This document shows positions 14,567 to 23,239 of a DNA stretch of 44,171 bases, piece after piece (positions within the stretch are counted from its first letter, which is position 1; the number at the start of each line of letters is the position of its first letter). Below the pieces are notes generated by a model. The model ran no database searches and was not told the origin of the DNA. It worked only from the letters and a program-made list of their open reading frames with translations. Location: positions 1 through 44,171 of the forward strand of contig JBBRYB010000027.1 of NCBI GenBank assembly GCA_038238115.1, read 5' to 3'. The stretch comes from JBBRYB01 sp038238115. Lineage in GTDB: Bacteria; Actinomycetota; Actinomycetes; Propionibacteriales; Nocardioidaceae. The position numbers were made by a program, and so were the translations under genes.

Positions 14567-14812
14567 ATGATCGTCGACGACGACCAGGGGACGCCGCTAT
14601 ATGCCGACACCGGCGGTGCGGCCGGTCTGCTCGAGCAGGCCGGCCTGGCCGGTGCGCGGGACCGGATCTACGACTGGAAGCGGCGTGGCTTGTTGAGCCC
14701 GCACCTGGTGGTGGGCAGGTGTCCGGTGTACCGGATGGTGGATGTGTGGGCGGTGGAGCGGGACACGCGGAGGGCGGCAACTCGGCCAAGACGCTTGACA
14801 AGCGACTGGTAG
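14567..14812 (+). CDS. Candidate small terminase / MerR-like HTH protein
   Basis: 81 residues with a winged-HTH pattern: GGAAGLLEQAGLAGARDRIY, DWKRRGLLSPHL, then a wing-like VGRCPVYRMVDVWAVERDTR. Its place immediately before the large terminase, separated only by a terminator-like hairpin, is where the DNA-recognition subunit normally sits. The ORF could begin at ATG 14567 only; an upstream ATG at 14560 is out of frame. Function inferred from fold and position. Confidence 0.6.
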   Translation: MIVDDDQGTPLYADTGGAAGLLEQAGLAGARDRIYDWKRRGLLSPHLVVGRCPVYRMVDVWAVERDTRRAATRPRRLTSDW

Positions 14813-14851
14813 ATCACAGACAGTAGTCAGCGGGCGAGGTATGTCCGCAAT

Positions 14852-14875
14852 GGCCACCGGACAGCGGTGGCCTTT
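14852..14875 (+). terminator. Rho-independent-like hairpin before terL
   Basis: GGCCACC at 14852-14858 and GGTGGCC at 14866-14872 make a perfect 7-bp GC-rich stem with a 7-nt loop, followed by TTT. It lies between the candidate small terminase and the large terminase start at 14906 and may attenuate late transcription or separate two units. Confidence 0.6.
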
Positions 14876-14905
14876 CGCATGTGAAACGACTCGAGGCACC
14901 CCGAC

Positions 14906-16414
14906 GTGACCATCTCCGCCTGGGAAGCGACCGCCCAACAAGTCGCCAGCTACTTCCAGCCACCCGAGGCCGGCCCACTGCCGGAACGGTTCTCCACCCC
15001 CGGCGACCTCGCCGTCAAACTCGACGCCCGCACCATCCAAACCCCCGCCCTCGACCTCATCGACCGTGGCCTCGTCGAGCTCATGAACACCCCCGACGGG
15101 CGGCTGATCATCTCCCTGCCACCGCAGGAAGGGAAGTCCGAGCGGGTCAGCCGCCGGTTCCCGACCTGGGTGCTGCGCGACTCCCCCGACACCAGGGTCG
15201 CGATCGCCTCCTACGAACACACCGTCGCCCGCAGGTGGGGTCGCGTCATCCGCGACGACATCGCCACCCACACGTCCCTCGGCATGCGGGTCCGCCAGGA
15301 CCTGTCCGGCCAGTCCGAATGGCAGCTCCTCGGCCACCGCGGCGGCGTATTCAGCGTCGGCATCGGCGGCGCACTGACCGGCCGCCCGGTCGACCTGCTG
15401 ATCATCGACGACCCGATCAAGGACCGCCGGCAGGCCGACTCGCAGGCCTACCGGGACGCCGTGTGGGACTGGTGGACCGACGTCGCCTCCACCCGGCTCG
15501 CACCTGGTGCACCGGTAGTGCTGGTGCTGACTCGCTGGCATGAGGACGACCTGGCCGGCCGGCTGCTGTCCCATGAGGACAGGCACCTGTGGCAGGTCGT
15601 GAATATCCCCGCCGAAGCCGACCACGACCCGGCCAACGGCGCAACCGACCCGCTCGGCCGTGAGGTCGGCGAGTTCATGGCCTCGGCCCGCGGCCGCAGC
15701 CTCGCGCAGTGGGCGGCGATCCGGATCCGCTCCGGTGCCCGCACCTGGGCGTCGCTGTACCAGGGGCACCCGTCCCCGGTCGAGGGTGGCATCCTCAAAC
15801 GTGACTGGTGGCAGTTCTACGACCAGCCGCTGTGGCTCACCCGCCCCGACGGCGCCAACATTCTCAGCCAGTACGACGACCTGCTGATGAGCTGGGACCT
15901 GACGTTCAAGGACACCGCCGGCACCGACTTCGTCGCCGGGCAGGTGTGGATGCGTCGCGGCGCCGACGCCTACCTGCTGGACCAGGTGTGTGAGCGGATG
16001 GACTTCGTGCGCACGTGCGCGGAGTTCCGGGCGATGGCCGCGAGGTGGCCGCAGGCGGTGCTGAAGCTCGTCGAGGACAAGGCGAACGGGCCGGCCGTGA
16101 TTTCGGCGCTGTCGCGGGTGGTTCCCGGGATCGTGCCTGAGGAGCCGCACGGGTCGAAGGAGGCCCGGGCTGCTGCGGTGTCACCGCTGATCGAGGCCAA
16201 GAACGTGTGGCTGCCCGCCCCGGAGCTGGCACCGTGGGTGCACGGGCTGGTCGAGGAGGCGGCAGCGTTCCCGACCGGTGCCCACGACGACCAGGTGGAC
16301 GCCTTGTCGCAGGCGCTGAATCGGCTGGTGCTGCAGCCGCTGCTGGACGGCGGGATCGTCACGATGGACGACGTCGATGAGGACCTGGCTGACTTCGAGA
16401 TCTCCCGCTATTGA
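14906..16414 (+). CDS. terL: Terminase large subunit
   Basis: 502-residue packaging motor. ATPase: Walker A PPQEGKS (residues 72-78) and Walker B DLLIIDDP (Asp168/169). Nuclease: SWDLTFKDTAGTDF (Asp331) and the C-terminal HDDQVDA (Asp461/462), the usual RNase-H-fold metal sites. It threads DNA into proheads and cuts the concatemer. GTG 14906 is the likely start. Length is typical. The cos or pac site it recognises is not identified. Confidence 0.95.
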   Translation: MTISAWEATAQQVASYFQPPEAGPLPERFSTPGDLAVKLDARTIQTPALDLIDRGLVELMNTPDGRLIISLPPQEGKSERVSRRFPTWVLRDSPDTRVAIASYEHTVARRWGRVIRDDIATHTSLGMRVRQDLSGQSEWQLLGHRGGVFSVGIGGALTGRPVDLLIIDDPIKDRRQADSQAYRDAVWDWWTDVASTRLAPGAPVVLVLTRWHEDDLAGRLLSHEDRHLWQVVNIPAEADHDPANGATDPLGREVGEFMASARGRSLAQWAAIRIRSGARTWASLYQGHPSPVEGGILKRDWWQFYDQPLWLTRPDGANILSQYDDLLMSWDLTFKDTAGTDFVAGQVWMRRGADAYLLDQVCERMDFVRTCAEFRAMAARWPQAVLKLVEDKANGPAVISALSRVVPGIVPEEPHGSKEARAAAVSPLIEAKNVWLPAPELAPWVHGLVEEAAAFPTGAHDDQVDALSQALNRLVLQPLLDGGIVTMDDVDEDLADFEISRY

Positions 16415-16486
16415 CCCCGGATCCGCGCGGCCAGCTCAGATTGTCGCAGACCAGTACGCATCCTGACCTTGAGGCGGTGACCCGGA

Positions 16487-18052
16487 GTGAGCGACGACAC
16501 CGCCATCGGCACCCCACAGACGCTTGAGGAGATGGCTGTCCTGCTCCGCGCCGAGCAGGACACCAACCTGCTGCTGCAGGAGGCCCTCGCCGACGTTGAG
16601 CTCGCCGCCGACGACATCGGCTGGAACCAGCTGTCGACGTTCGGGCAGCAGCAGTTCACCCGCGAGGGGCTGCGCAGAATCGCCGAGAACGCGCGCCTGT
16701 CCGCGATCGTGAATCCGCTGATCCGGCGCGGCGTCCAGCTCGGCATCGCCTACGTGTGGGGCCAGGGCATTAACATCGCCGCCCGGGCCGCCGACGACGC
16801 CGACTCCGGCCAAGACGTCAACGCGGTGGTGCAGGCGTTCCTGGACGACCAGTCGAACCGCGGGTCGTTCACCTCCGGGCAGGCTCGCGAGGAGAACGAA
16901 CGGTCGCTGAAGACCGACGGGAACGTGTTTCTGGCCCTCTTCACCAACCCCAGAACTGGTCGGGTGCAGGTCAGGTCGACCCCGTTCGACGAGATCCAAG
17001 ACGTCATCACCAACCCCGAGGACCGCGACGAGCCGTGGTTCTACCTGCGCCAGTGGCAGACCCGCGACATCGGCCCCGGCACCGCCGGCACCGGGCGGAC
17101 GGTGCTGGCCAACCAGACTCGCCGCTCCTACCATCCGGCGTTGAACCATCGGCCGGCGTCACGTCCGAAGAGCATCGACTCGATCCCGGTGATGTGGGAT
17201 GCGCCGATGCTGCACGTGTATGTGAACCGGCTCGACGGCTGGAAATTCGGCATCGGTGACGCCTACGCGGCGTTGGCGTGGGCGCGGGCGTACAAGGACT
17301 TCCTGACCGACTGGGCGAAGCTCGTGAAGGCGCTGTCGCGGTATGCGTGGCGGGTCACCGGCGACAAGTCCACGAAGGTCAGGGACGCGGTGTCGAAGAT
17401 CCGCGAGGCCACCGCCACGCCCAACGGCCAACCGGCGGCGGGTGCGACCGCGGCGCTGGGTCCCGGTGCCACGTTGGAGGCGATACCGAAGACCGGTGCC
17501 ACGATCGACTCCAACTCCGGTAAGCCGCTGGCTGGGATGGCCGCGGCGGCGTTCGGGGTGCCGGTGACGATGCTGCTCGCCGATCCCGGCCAAACCGGGG
17601 CCCGTGCTGTCGCCGAGACGTTGGACCGGCCCACCGAGCTCGAGCAGGGGATGCGGCGCACCCTGTGGACCGACGTGCATCGCCGCATCCTCGACTACGT
17701 CGTCGACCAGGCGGTGAAGGCACCAGCCGGGCAGCTGCTTGGCACGGTGCTCCGCGACCAGGACGGCCGCGAAACAATCACGCTGGCCGGCGATGTGGAA
17801 CGCACCGTCGACATCACCTGGCCAGACATGACTGAGGCCGACCCGAAGACGCTGGTTGACGCCGTGGTGGCCGCCGACCAGACGGGCAAGATGCATCCGC
17901 TGGTGGTGGCCCGGCTGCTGCTCGAGGCGTTGAATGTTGACGACGTCGACGAGATCCTCGACAACCTGACCGACGACCAGGGCCGCTTCGTCGACCCGCA
18001 GGTCTCAGCCGGGCAGGCGGCGACCGATGCGTTCCGCCGCGGCGACGCCTGA
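16487..18052 (+). CDS. Portal protein
   Basis: 521 residues, typical for a siphovirus portal. Recognisable features include the N-terminal region LSAIVNPLIRRGVQLGIAYV, a mid region with FYLRQWQTRD and NRLDGWKFGIGDAYAALAWA, the stretch AGMAAAAFGVPVTMLLADP and the C-terminal MTEADPKTLVDAV. It forms the dodecameric ring for DNA entry at one head vertex. GTG 16487 follows a GAGG-containing leader. It sits between terL and the MuF-like gene as usual. Confidence 0.9.
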   Translation: MSDDTAIGTPQTLEEMAVLLRAEQDTNLLLQEALADVELAADDIGWNQLSTFGQQQFTREGLRRIAENARLSAIVNPLIRRGVQLGIAYVWGQGINIAARAADDADSGQDVNAVVQAFLDDQSNRGSFTSGQAREENERSLKTDGNVFLALFTNPRTGRVQVRSTPFDEIQDVITNPEDRDEPWFYLRQWQTRDIGPGTAGTGRTVLANQTRRSYHPALNHRPASRPKSIDSIPVMWDAPMLHVYVNRLDGWKFGIGDAYAALAWARAYKDFLTDWAKLVKALSRYAWRVTGDKSTKVRDAVSKIREATATPNGQPAAGATAALGPGATLEAIPKTGATIDSNSGKPLAGMAAAAFGVPVTMLLADPGQTGARAVAETLDRPTELEQGMRRTLWTDVHRRILDYVVDQAVKAPAGQLLGTVLRDQDGRETITLAGDVERTVDITWPDMTEADPKTLVDAVVAADQTGKMHPLVVARLLLEALNVDDVDEILDNLTDDQGRFVDPQVSAGQAATDAFRRGDA

Positions 18053-19107
18053 TGGCCGTCACCCGGGAGACGCTGCGTCTGCTCCGCAACATCCGCATCG
18101 CGCTCGACGACACCGTCGACGCATCCACCGAGGACCTGGTCCGCGCGTGGGCCCGCACCTGGGACACGCTGGTCTCCGAATGGGAGGCGGCGGTCTCAGA
18201 CCTGCAGACGCTGCGCGCCGACGGGGGCTGGCCGACCCGAGGCCAGATCGTCCGTGCAGAGCGGGCCATGAAGGCGATCGACCTGACCCGCAACGCCCTC
18301 GACGACCTGGCCGACAACGCCGGTGTGCGGATCCTCCAAGCTGTCCCGGATGCGGTGTCGTCGGCCGAGGGGCACCTGCAGGTGATCGCGTCGCAGTATC
18401 CGCGGGAGGCCGGCAGCATGCTTGAGCTTGCCGCCACGTTCGACCGGGTCGACGCCGACCAGCTCACCGCGATCGTGCGGCGCACCACCGAGCAGGTCAC
18501 GTCGCTGCTGCGGCCGCTGCCGTTGGAGGCGACGTCGGCGCTGTACACCGAGCTGATCCGCGGTGTCGCGCTCGGCAGCAACCCGCGAGCATCCGCCCAT
18601 TCCCTGCTGCGCCGGTTGGAGGGCCGCTTCAACGGTGGCCTGACCCGGGCGATGGTGATCTGCCGCACCGAGATCGTCGACGCGCACCGGGCCGCAGCCG
18701 CAGCCCAGCATGCGGCGAACGCTGACACGCTCCGCGGCTGGCAGTGGTCAGCGACCCTCGACAAACGCACCTGCCCGTCGTGCTGGTCGAAGCATGGCAC
18801 CGAGTACCCGCTCACCGAACCTGGCCCGTTGGATCATCAGCAGGGCCGCTGTGCCCGGCTGCCGGTGACGAAGACGTGGGCGGATCTCGGGTTCGGTGAC
18901 GTGGAGGAGCCGGCGTCGCTGATGCCGGATGCTGAAACGAAATTCAGGGAGCTGTCGGGGGCTGACCAGACGGCGATCATGGGCCCCGACCGGTTGCGGC
19001 TGCTCGACTCCGGTGACATCTCCTGGGCTGACCTGTCGTCACGAAGGTCGACGGCAGGGTGGCGTGACTCGTGGGCGCCTACTGCGGTCCGTGATCTGGC
19101 TTCGTGA
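18052..19107 (+). CDS. MuF-like minor head protein
   Basis: 351 residues. The C-terminal half holds the MuF domain: CRTEIVDAHRAAAAAQHAAN, WQWSATLDKRTCPSCWSKHG, and a closing DHQQGRCARLPVTK. The N-terminal part is helical. MuF-type proteins are injected or internal head proteins that bind the portal. The ATG shares its A with the portal stop (TGATG). The Cys pair and His/Cys near the C-terminus probably bind zinc. Confidence 0.88.
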   Translation: MAVTRETLRLLRNIRIALDDTVDASTEDLVRAWARTWDTLVSEWEAAVSDLQTLRADGGWPTRGQIVRAERAMKAIDLTRNALDDLADNAGVRILQAVPDAVSSAEGHLQVIASQYPREAGSMLELAATFDRVDADQLTAIVRRTTEQVTSLLRPLPLEATSALYTELIRGVALGSNPRASAHSLLRRLEGRFNGGLTRAMVICRTEIVDAHRAAAAAQHAANADTLRGWQWSATLDKRTCPSCWSKHGTEYPLTEPGPLDHQQGRCARLPVTKTWADLGFGDVEEPASLMPDAETKFRELSGADQTAIMGPDRLRLLDSGDISWADLSSRRSTAGWRDSWAPTAVRDLAS

Positions 19108-19225
19108 CCATCACCGCGGCACAGCGAGCGCATTCGTAGTCCTCGGTGGCGCCGTCGTCGGCGAGGGTGACGCCGCGTAGCCGCCAGACGTGCTCAACAC
19201 AGTCTGCGTCGTCGTCTGTGCCCAT
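19079..19225 (-). CDS. Antisense small zinc-ribbon protein (48 aa)
   Basis: On the minus strand, ATG at 19225 preceded by AGGA (seven bases upstream) opens a 49-codon frame ending TAG at 19079-19081. It reads CVEHVWRLRGVTL, then YECARCAAV. One Cys and one His followed by a CxxC pair makes a compact zinc ribbon, and the wording matches small proteins I associate with actinophages. It fills the 153-bp gap between the MuF gene and the protease and overlaps the MuF 3' end by 29 bp. Function unknown. Confidence 0.72.
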   Translation of the reverse strand: MGTDDDADCVEHVWRLRGVTLADDGATEDYECARCAAVMVTKPDHGPQ

Positions 19226-19260
19226 CTGCTGATCCTATTCGCCAACCCGGAGGTGTACAG

Positions 19261-20556
19261 ATGTCCCGCAGGACGCTTACCGAGGCCCGCAGCGTCGCCG
19301 AGGCCACACCGGTTGCCGATGCACCCGGACGGTTCCTGGTCCAGCTCATCACCCCCGGCTGGGGCAGCTCCGGCTTCTACGGTGTGCCCGTCCTCGAGGC
19401 GGCCGCCCAGGCGGGTGTGTTCCCCGCCGGGCTGCACATGTACCTCGACCATCCCTCCGCGTCGGAGAACCTCGACCGGCCGGAGCGGTCCGTCCGAGAC
19501 CTCGCCGCGGTACTGAACGAGAACGCCACCTGGGATGGGGATGCGCTCGTCGCTGAGGCGACCGTGTTCGGCCCCTACCGTGACGCTCTCACTCAGATGG
19601 CCGACTCGATCGGCGTGTCGATCCGGGCTGTCGCCGAAACCCAGCACGGTGAGGCCGATGGGCGCCGCGGTGTCATCGTCGAAGAGCTCGTCGAGGGCGT
19701 CTCAGCCGACTTCGTCACCCACGCGGGACGGGGCGGCCGGATCGTCGAGGTGATGGAGTCCGCGAGGCCGGCTCATGTGATCGAGCGGGCCGTCGCCCAC
19801 GGCGTCACCGAGGCCACCGCGAACGAGATCCGTGAGCGGCTGCAGCAGGCGCTGCTCGACTCCTATGGCGGCGAAAAGTCCTGGGTGTGGGTCCGCGACT
19901 TCGACGACACCTACGTCTGGTATGAGCACGAGACCCCCGACGACGCCGGCACTTTCCAGCACGACTACAGCGTCGGCGCCGACGGCGCCGTCGACCTTTC
20001 CGGGTCACCTGTCGAGGTGCGCTCGGTAACCAAATACGTCCCGGTCACAGACCCGGCCGGGCAGTCCATCACCACCGAGTCCCAAGGAGAAACCATGGGC
20101 AAGATCAACATCGAGGAGTCGGAGCATCAGCGACTCGTCGGCGAGGCCGGCCGGGTGCAGACGCTCGAGTCCGAGCGTGACACCGAGAAGCAGCGGGCTG
20201 ACGCAGCCGAGAAGGAACGCGACGAGCTGCGTGAGTCCGACCGGAAGACGAAGAACGACACGGCGGTCACGAAGGTGATCGCAGAGTCCGCTTCGGCGAA
20301 GGATGTCGACCTCGACGAGTTCCAGACTGCCGGCATCGCCGCGAAGGCGACGTTCGACGCAGACGGGAAGGTTGACGAGGCCGCTCTGAAGACGGCCGCC
20401 GATACGGCCGTCGCCCAGATCGCCGAGACCAGAGGCGTCGGGTCGGTCCGCAACTTCGGGTCCACCAAGTTCACCGTCTCAACCGACGGTGGTCAGCCCA
20501 CCAGCGACCAGGTCAACGAGGCCCGCGCGGCCGCGTTCGGCCGGAAGGGAGCCTGA
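19261..20556 (+). CDS. Capsid maturation protease-scaffold fusion
   Basis: 431 residues. Residues about 20-170 look like a herpes/HK97-type prohead protease: FLVQLITPGWGSSGFYGVPV, HMYLDHPS (candidate His64) and SIGVSIRAVAE (candidate Ser120). The C-terminal 150 residues are scaffold: a charged coiled coil (RVQTLESERDTEKQRADAAE) and a basic end (ARAAAFGRKGA). GGAGGTG six bases before ATG 19261 is a good ribosome site. An internal start makes the scaffold alone (see the nested feature). Such scaffolds are cleaved during maturation. Confidence 0.85.
   Translation: MSRRTLTEARSVAEATPVADAPGRFLVQLITPGWGSSGFYGVPVLEAAAQAGVFPAGLHMYLDHPSASENLDRPERSVRDLAAVLNENATWDGDALVAEATVFGPYRDALTQMADSIGVSIRAVAETQHGEADGRRGVIVEELVEGVSADFVTHAGRGGRIVEVMESARPAHVIERAVAHGVTEATANEIRERLQQALLDSYGGEKSWVWVRDFDDTYVWYEHETPDDAGTFQHDYSVGADGAVDLSGSPVEVRSVTKYVPVTDPAGQSITTESQGETMGKINIEESEHQRLVGEAGRVQTLESERDTEKQRADAAEKERDELRESDRKTKNDTAVTKVIAESASAKDVDLDEFQTAGIAAKATFDADGKVDEAALKTAADTAVAQIAETRGVGSVRNFGSTKFTVSTDGGQPTSDQVNEARAAAFGRKGA
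20095..20556 (+). CDS. Nested scaffolding protein (in-frame internal start)
   Basis: In the same frame as the protease gene, ATG 20095 (residue 279) is preceded by AAGGAGA at 20084-20090, as good a site as any in the window. Starting here gives 153 residues beginning MGKINIEESEHQRLV and covering just the coiled coil and basic tail. This is the arrangement of lambda C/Nu3, where the scaffold is translated from within the protease gene. The ribosome site and frame are seen; separate production is inferred. Confidence 0.72.
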   Translation: MGKINIEESEHQRLVGEAGRVQTLESERDTEKQRADAAEKERDELRESDRKTKNDTAVTKVIAESASAKDVDLDEFQTAGIAAKATFDADGKVDEAALKTAADTAVAQIAETRGVGSVRNFGSTKFTVSTDGGQPTSDQVNEARAAAFGRKGA

Positions 20557-20559
20557 CCC

Positions 20560-20898
20560 ATGGCGACCAACCAGAAGTTTGACCACGCCGACTCGGTATC
20601 GCTGCCCGTCCCCGCCGGAACCCTCACCGGCGTCCCGGTCTTCGTCGGCGACCTTGCCGGCACAACCCGCACCAAGGAAGCAGAAGGCGGCAACGCGTCC
20701 GGCTTCGCCACCGTCGACCTGGTCGGCGCCTACGAGTTCACCGTCACCGGTGCCGTCACTCCTGGCGCGAAGGTGTACCGGGTCACCGCCGATGGCACGC
20801 TCAACGCGTCCGCCACCGGCGCGGTGCTGTGGGGCTACTCCCTGACCACCAAGGGCTCCGGTGCCGGGCTCGCAACCGTCCGCCCCGCGCGGATCTGA
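20560..20898 (+). CDS. Capsid decoration protein (DUF2190-like)
   Basis: 112 residues, beta-rich. VSLPVPAGTLTGVPVFVGDL, FATVDLVGAYEFTV and GAKVYRVTADGTL follow the DUF2190 pattern of head stabilising proteins. It lies three bases after the scaffold stop and just before the major capsid gene, the usual spot. Likely binds the outer shell after expansion. Confidence 0.82.
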   Translation: MATNQKFDHADSVSLPVPAGTLTGVPVFVGDLAGTTRTKEAEGGNASGFATVDLVGAYEFTVTGAVTPGAKVYRVTADGTLNASATGAVLWGYSLTTKGSGAGLATVRPARI

Positions 20899-20911
20899 GA
20901 GGCAGACGATC

Positions 20912-22048
20912 ATGCAGATCGAACTCACCGAGGCCGGCGGCTCCGGCGACGAAGGCTACGCCCGCCCACGGGTCGGCAATCAGGGGCTCCTCGTGGAGGC
21001 AGCGCAGATGCTCGCCGCCGCCTGGCACGGCACCAGCCTCATCGCCCGGGCGCGGCTGCAGGAGGCTATGGCCTCCAGCGACTTCCGCAACGCCACCTTC
21101 GAGGTCATCGACCGCGAGACCATGGAGCGCTACCAGGCGCTGCCGGCCGCGTGGACCGGGTATGCACGCCGCACGCTGCTGCGCGACTTCAAGGTCAAGC
21201 AGATGGTCGACCTGCTCGGCGGCCTCGAGGGCCTGGCAAGGGTCCCCGAGCTGACCGAGTACCCCGAGCGGCGCATCTCCAAGGCCGGCTGGACGATCCA
21301 GGTGTCTAAGCGTGGAGCCCGGTTTGCGTTCAGCTGGGAGTCGTGGATCAACGACGAGCTCGCCGAGCTCGAGTCGCTGCCCGAGGCGCTGTCGATCGCT
21401 GCGCGAGAGACCGAGTCACGCGAAGCGGCGACGCTGCTCACCGACGGGACGGGGCCCAACGACCTGTTCTTCAACGCCACCGCGATCCAGGGCATCAGCA
21501 GCAACCTGATGACGGGCAACCCGGCCCTGTCGTTGGCGTCGCTGACCACTGCCATGAACACGATCACGTCGCGTCGTGACCCTCAGGGCCGGCCGGTGGT
21601 GCTGCCACGTCTGGCGCTCGTCGTGCCGCCTGCGCTGGAGATCAGCGCCCGCACCATCGTCGGTGCATCGATGATCCGCACCCAGGAAGGTGCCGGTGCC
21701 GGCCAGCGTGAGCTCGAGTCGACGAACTGGCTGAACGGCATGGTCGACATCGTCGTGGAGCCGTGGTTGCCGGTCATCGACACGTCAGCGAACGCGAACA
21801 CCACCTGGTATCTGGTGCCGTCTCCGAACAGTGGCCGGTATGCGTTGGCGGTGGGGTTCCTGCGTGGCCACGAGGACCCCCAGGTCCGCGTCAAAGCCAA
21901 CCAGGGTCAGGCCATCGGCGGCGGAGCGCTCGCCCCGACCGAGGGGTCTTTCGAGATTGACGACATCCAGTATCGGGTGCGTCATGTGCTGGGATCCGGC
22001 TACGGCGACCCGATCGGCACTTTGGTGTCGAACGGCTCCGGCGCCTAA
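20912..22048 (+). CDS. Major capsid protein
   Basis: 378 residues. Start ATG 20912 is preferred over the earlier in-frame GTG/ATG because GAGAGG lies nearby upstream and the earlier part overlaps the decoration gene. The protein has FRNATFEVIDRETMERYQAL, WTIQVSKRGARFAFSWESWI, GRPVVLPRLALVVPPALEI and IDTSANANTTWYLVPSPNSG, consistent with a HK97-fold shell protein of the Mu-gpT-like group. Position after scaffold and decoration protein supports the call. Confidence 0.85.
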   Translation: MQIELTEAGGSGDEGYARPRVGNQGLLVEAAQMLAAAWHGTSLIARARLQEAMASSDFRNATFEVIDRETMERYQALPAAWTGYARRTLLRDFKVKQMVDLLGGLEGLARVPELTEYPERRISKAGWTIQVSKRGARFAFSWESWINDELAELESLPEALSIAARETESREAATLLTDGTGPNDLFFNATAIQGISSNLMTGNPALSLASLTTAMNTITSRRDPQGRPVVLPRLALVVPPALEISARTIVGASMIRTQEGAGAGQRELESTNWLNGMVDIVVEPWLPVIDTSANANTTWYLVPSPNSGRYALAVGFLRGHEDPQVRVKANQGQAIGGGALAPTEGSFEIDDIQYRVRHVLGSGYGDPIGTLVSNGSGA

Positions 22049-22051
22049 CCG

Positions 22052-22243
22052 GTGGCCGATGGTGACAAGGGGGGCGAGGCTGACACCCGCCCCCCTATCC
22101 TCACCGCGAGTGACGCCTGGATGGCAGCCCTGTGCGACCGGCTCGACCAAGTCATCGACAAGCTGCCCCCGCCGCCTCACTCGCGCAGGAAGCCGATCAG
22201 CAGGGCCGCCCACGGCGGCAAGGTCGAGGTGCGCGGCGACTGA
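22052..22243 (+). CDS. Hypothetical small protein (63 aa)
   Basis: Starts at GTG 22052 four bases after the capsid stop; no strong ribosome site. It is Pro/Arg-rich at the C-terminus (LPPPPHSRRKPISRAAHGGK) after a short helix (AWMAALCDRLDQVIDKL). No family. A 178-bp gap follows, with no further frame; it contains GCCGCCGTG (22295-22303) and its exact complement (22400-22408) 96 bp apart. Confidence 0.55.
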   Translation: MADGDKGGEADTRPPILTASDAWMAALCDRLDQVIDKLPPPPHSRRKPISRAAHGGKVEVRGD

Positions 22244-22421
22244 CGTTGAGGGTGGGGCGTCAACACGGCCAGATACCGGCAGTCAGCGATTCATGCCGCC
22301 GTGAAGGTCAGGTCGGGGAGATCCGTAGCGGGTAACGCTGAGCCCCTGCCGGAGCTCGTCCTTTCGCTCCCTGCCATGACCCGTCCTGCGTCCCACCCAC
22401 ACGGCGGCTAAGGAGACACAC

Positions 22422-22793
22422 ATGTCGACCGACTATGTGCCCAGCGACGCGGCCCTGGTGCGGCTGCTGATCTCCGATACCGGCACCGGCGCCGCCCAGG
22501 TGTTCACCGACAACCAGATCGAAGACTTCCTCATCCTCGAGACGTCGGTGAAGCGGGCCGCTGCCCAAGCCCTGGACGTGATCGCCTCCAACGAGGCGAT
22601 GGTGTCCAAGGTCATCCGTGACCTGGACTTGTCGACTGACGGCGCGAAGGTCGCCGACGCGCTCCGCAAGCACGCCGTCGAGCTCCGCAAGCAGGCCGAC
22701 GTGAGCGACGAGGACGGCGACGGGTTCGTGTTCGACATCGTCGATGCCGGCGGCATCTGCCCGGTCGAGCTCGCCGAGTGGCCGAGCCTCTGA
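22422..22793 (+). CDS. Head-tail connector (gp6-like)
   Basis: 123 residues, all helical: DAALVRLLISDTGTGA, VFTDNQIEDFLILETS, VKRAAAQALDVIASNEAM and AVELRKQADV follow the HK97 gp6/gp15-like adaptor pattern. It forms the ring bound to the portal. AAGGAGA eight bases before ATG 22422 is a strong ribosome site, opening the connector gene cluster after a 178-bp gap. Confidence 0.82.
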   Translation: MSTDYVPSDAALVRLLISDTGTGAAQVFTDNQIEDFLILETSVKRAAAQALDVIASNEAMVSKVIRDLDLSTDGAKVADALRKHAVELRKQADVSDEDGDGFVFDIVDAGGICPVELAEWPSL

Positions 22794-22794
22794 C

Positions 22795-23223
22795 ATGCCT
22801 CGCCCCAACACGCCGGTCATCCCCCCGGGATGGGCGCAGCGGCACCGGCCGGTCGTCGACAAGACGCTGGGTGCCCACTGCACCATCAGGAAGCCCGGCG
22901 GCACCGGCAGAGGTTTCGACGCCGCCACCGGCGCCACCACGTCGACCCCTTACCCGCCCTACCTGTCCGGTGCCTGCCGGGTGCAGAACCTTGCGAGTCG
23001 GGCCAAGGACACGGCTAACGCCGCCGATCAGGTGGTCACGGCGCTCGGCTACCAGATCAGCTTGACGTTCGACGCCGCCGGCATCGCGGTGGGCGACCTG
23101 CTGCGGATCGACGCCGTCGACGACAACAGCGACCCGGCCATGGTAAATCGCGAGTTCACCGTCCGGTCGATACCCACCGGGTCGCTGCACTGGCAGCGCG
23201 TCCTCATCTGCACTGATGTCTGA
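22795..23223 (+). CDS. Head-tail stopper-like protein
   Basis: 142 residues starting at ATG 22795, one base after the connector stop. A basic proline-rich start (MPRPNTPVIPPGWAQRHRPV) leads into a beta barrel (ALGYQISLTFDAAGIAVGDL, REFTVRSIPTGSLHWQRVL), typical of head closure proteins in actinophages (DUF6093-like in my judgement). Gene order supports this: connector, stopper, HK97-gp10-like, tail terminator. Confidence 0.7.
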   Translation: MPRPNTPVIPPGWAQRHRPVVDKTLGAHCTIRKPGGTGRGFDAATGATTSTPYPPYLSGACRVQNLASRAKDTANAADQVVTALGYQISLTFDAAGIAVGDLLRIDAVDDNSDPAMVNREFTVRSIPTGSLHWQRVLICTDV

Positions 23224-23239
23224 CCGGAGGTAGGAAAGC

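Noticed and set aside
14597..16150. 517-codon reverse open frame opposite the large terminase
   Set aside because: Shadow of terL; no ribosome site, no domain, biased composition.
22244..22421. Possible small RNA or gene in the 178-bp gap after the capsid region
   Set aside because: No open frame with a start signal; the only structure is a 9-bp inverted repeat with a 96-nt loop, too weak for a call.
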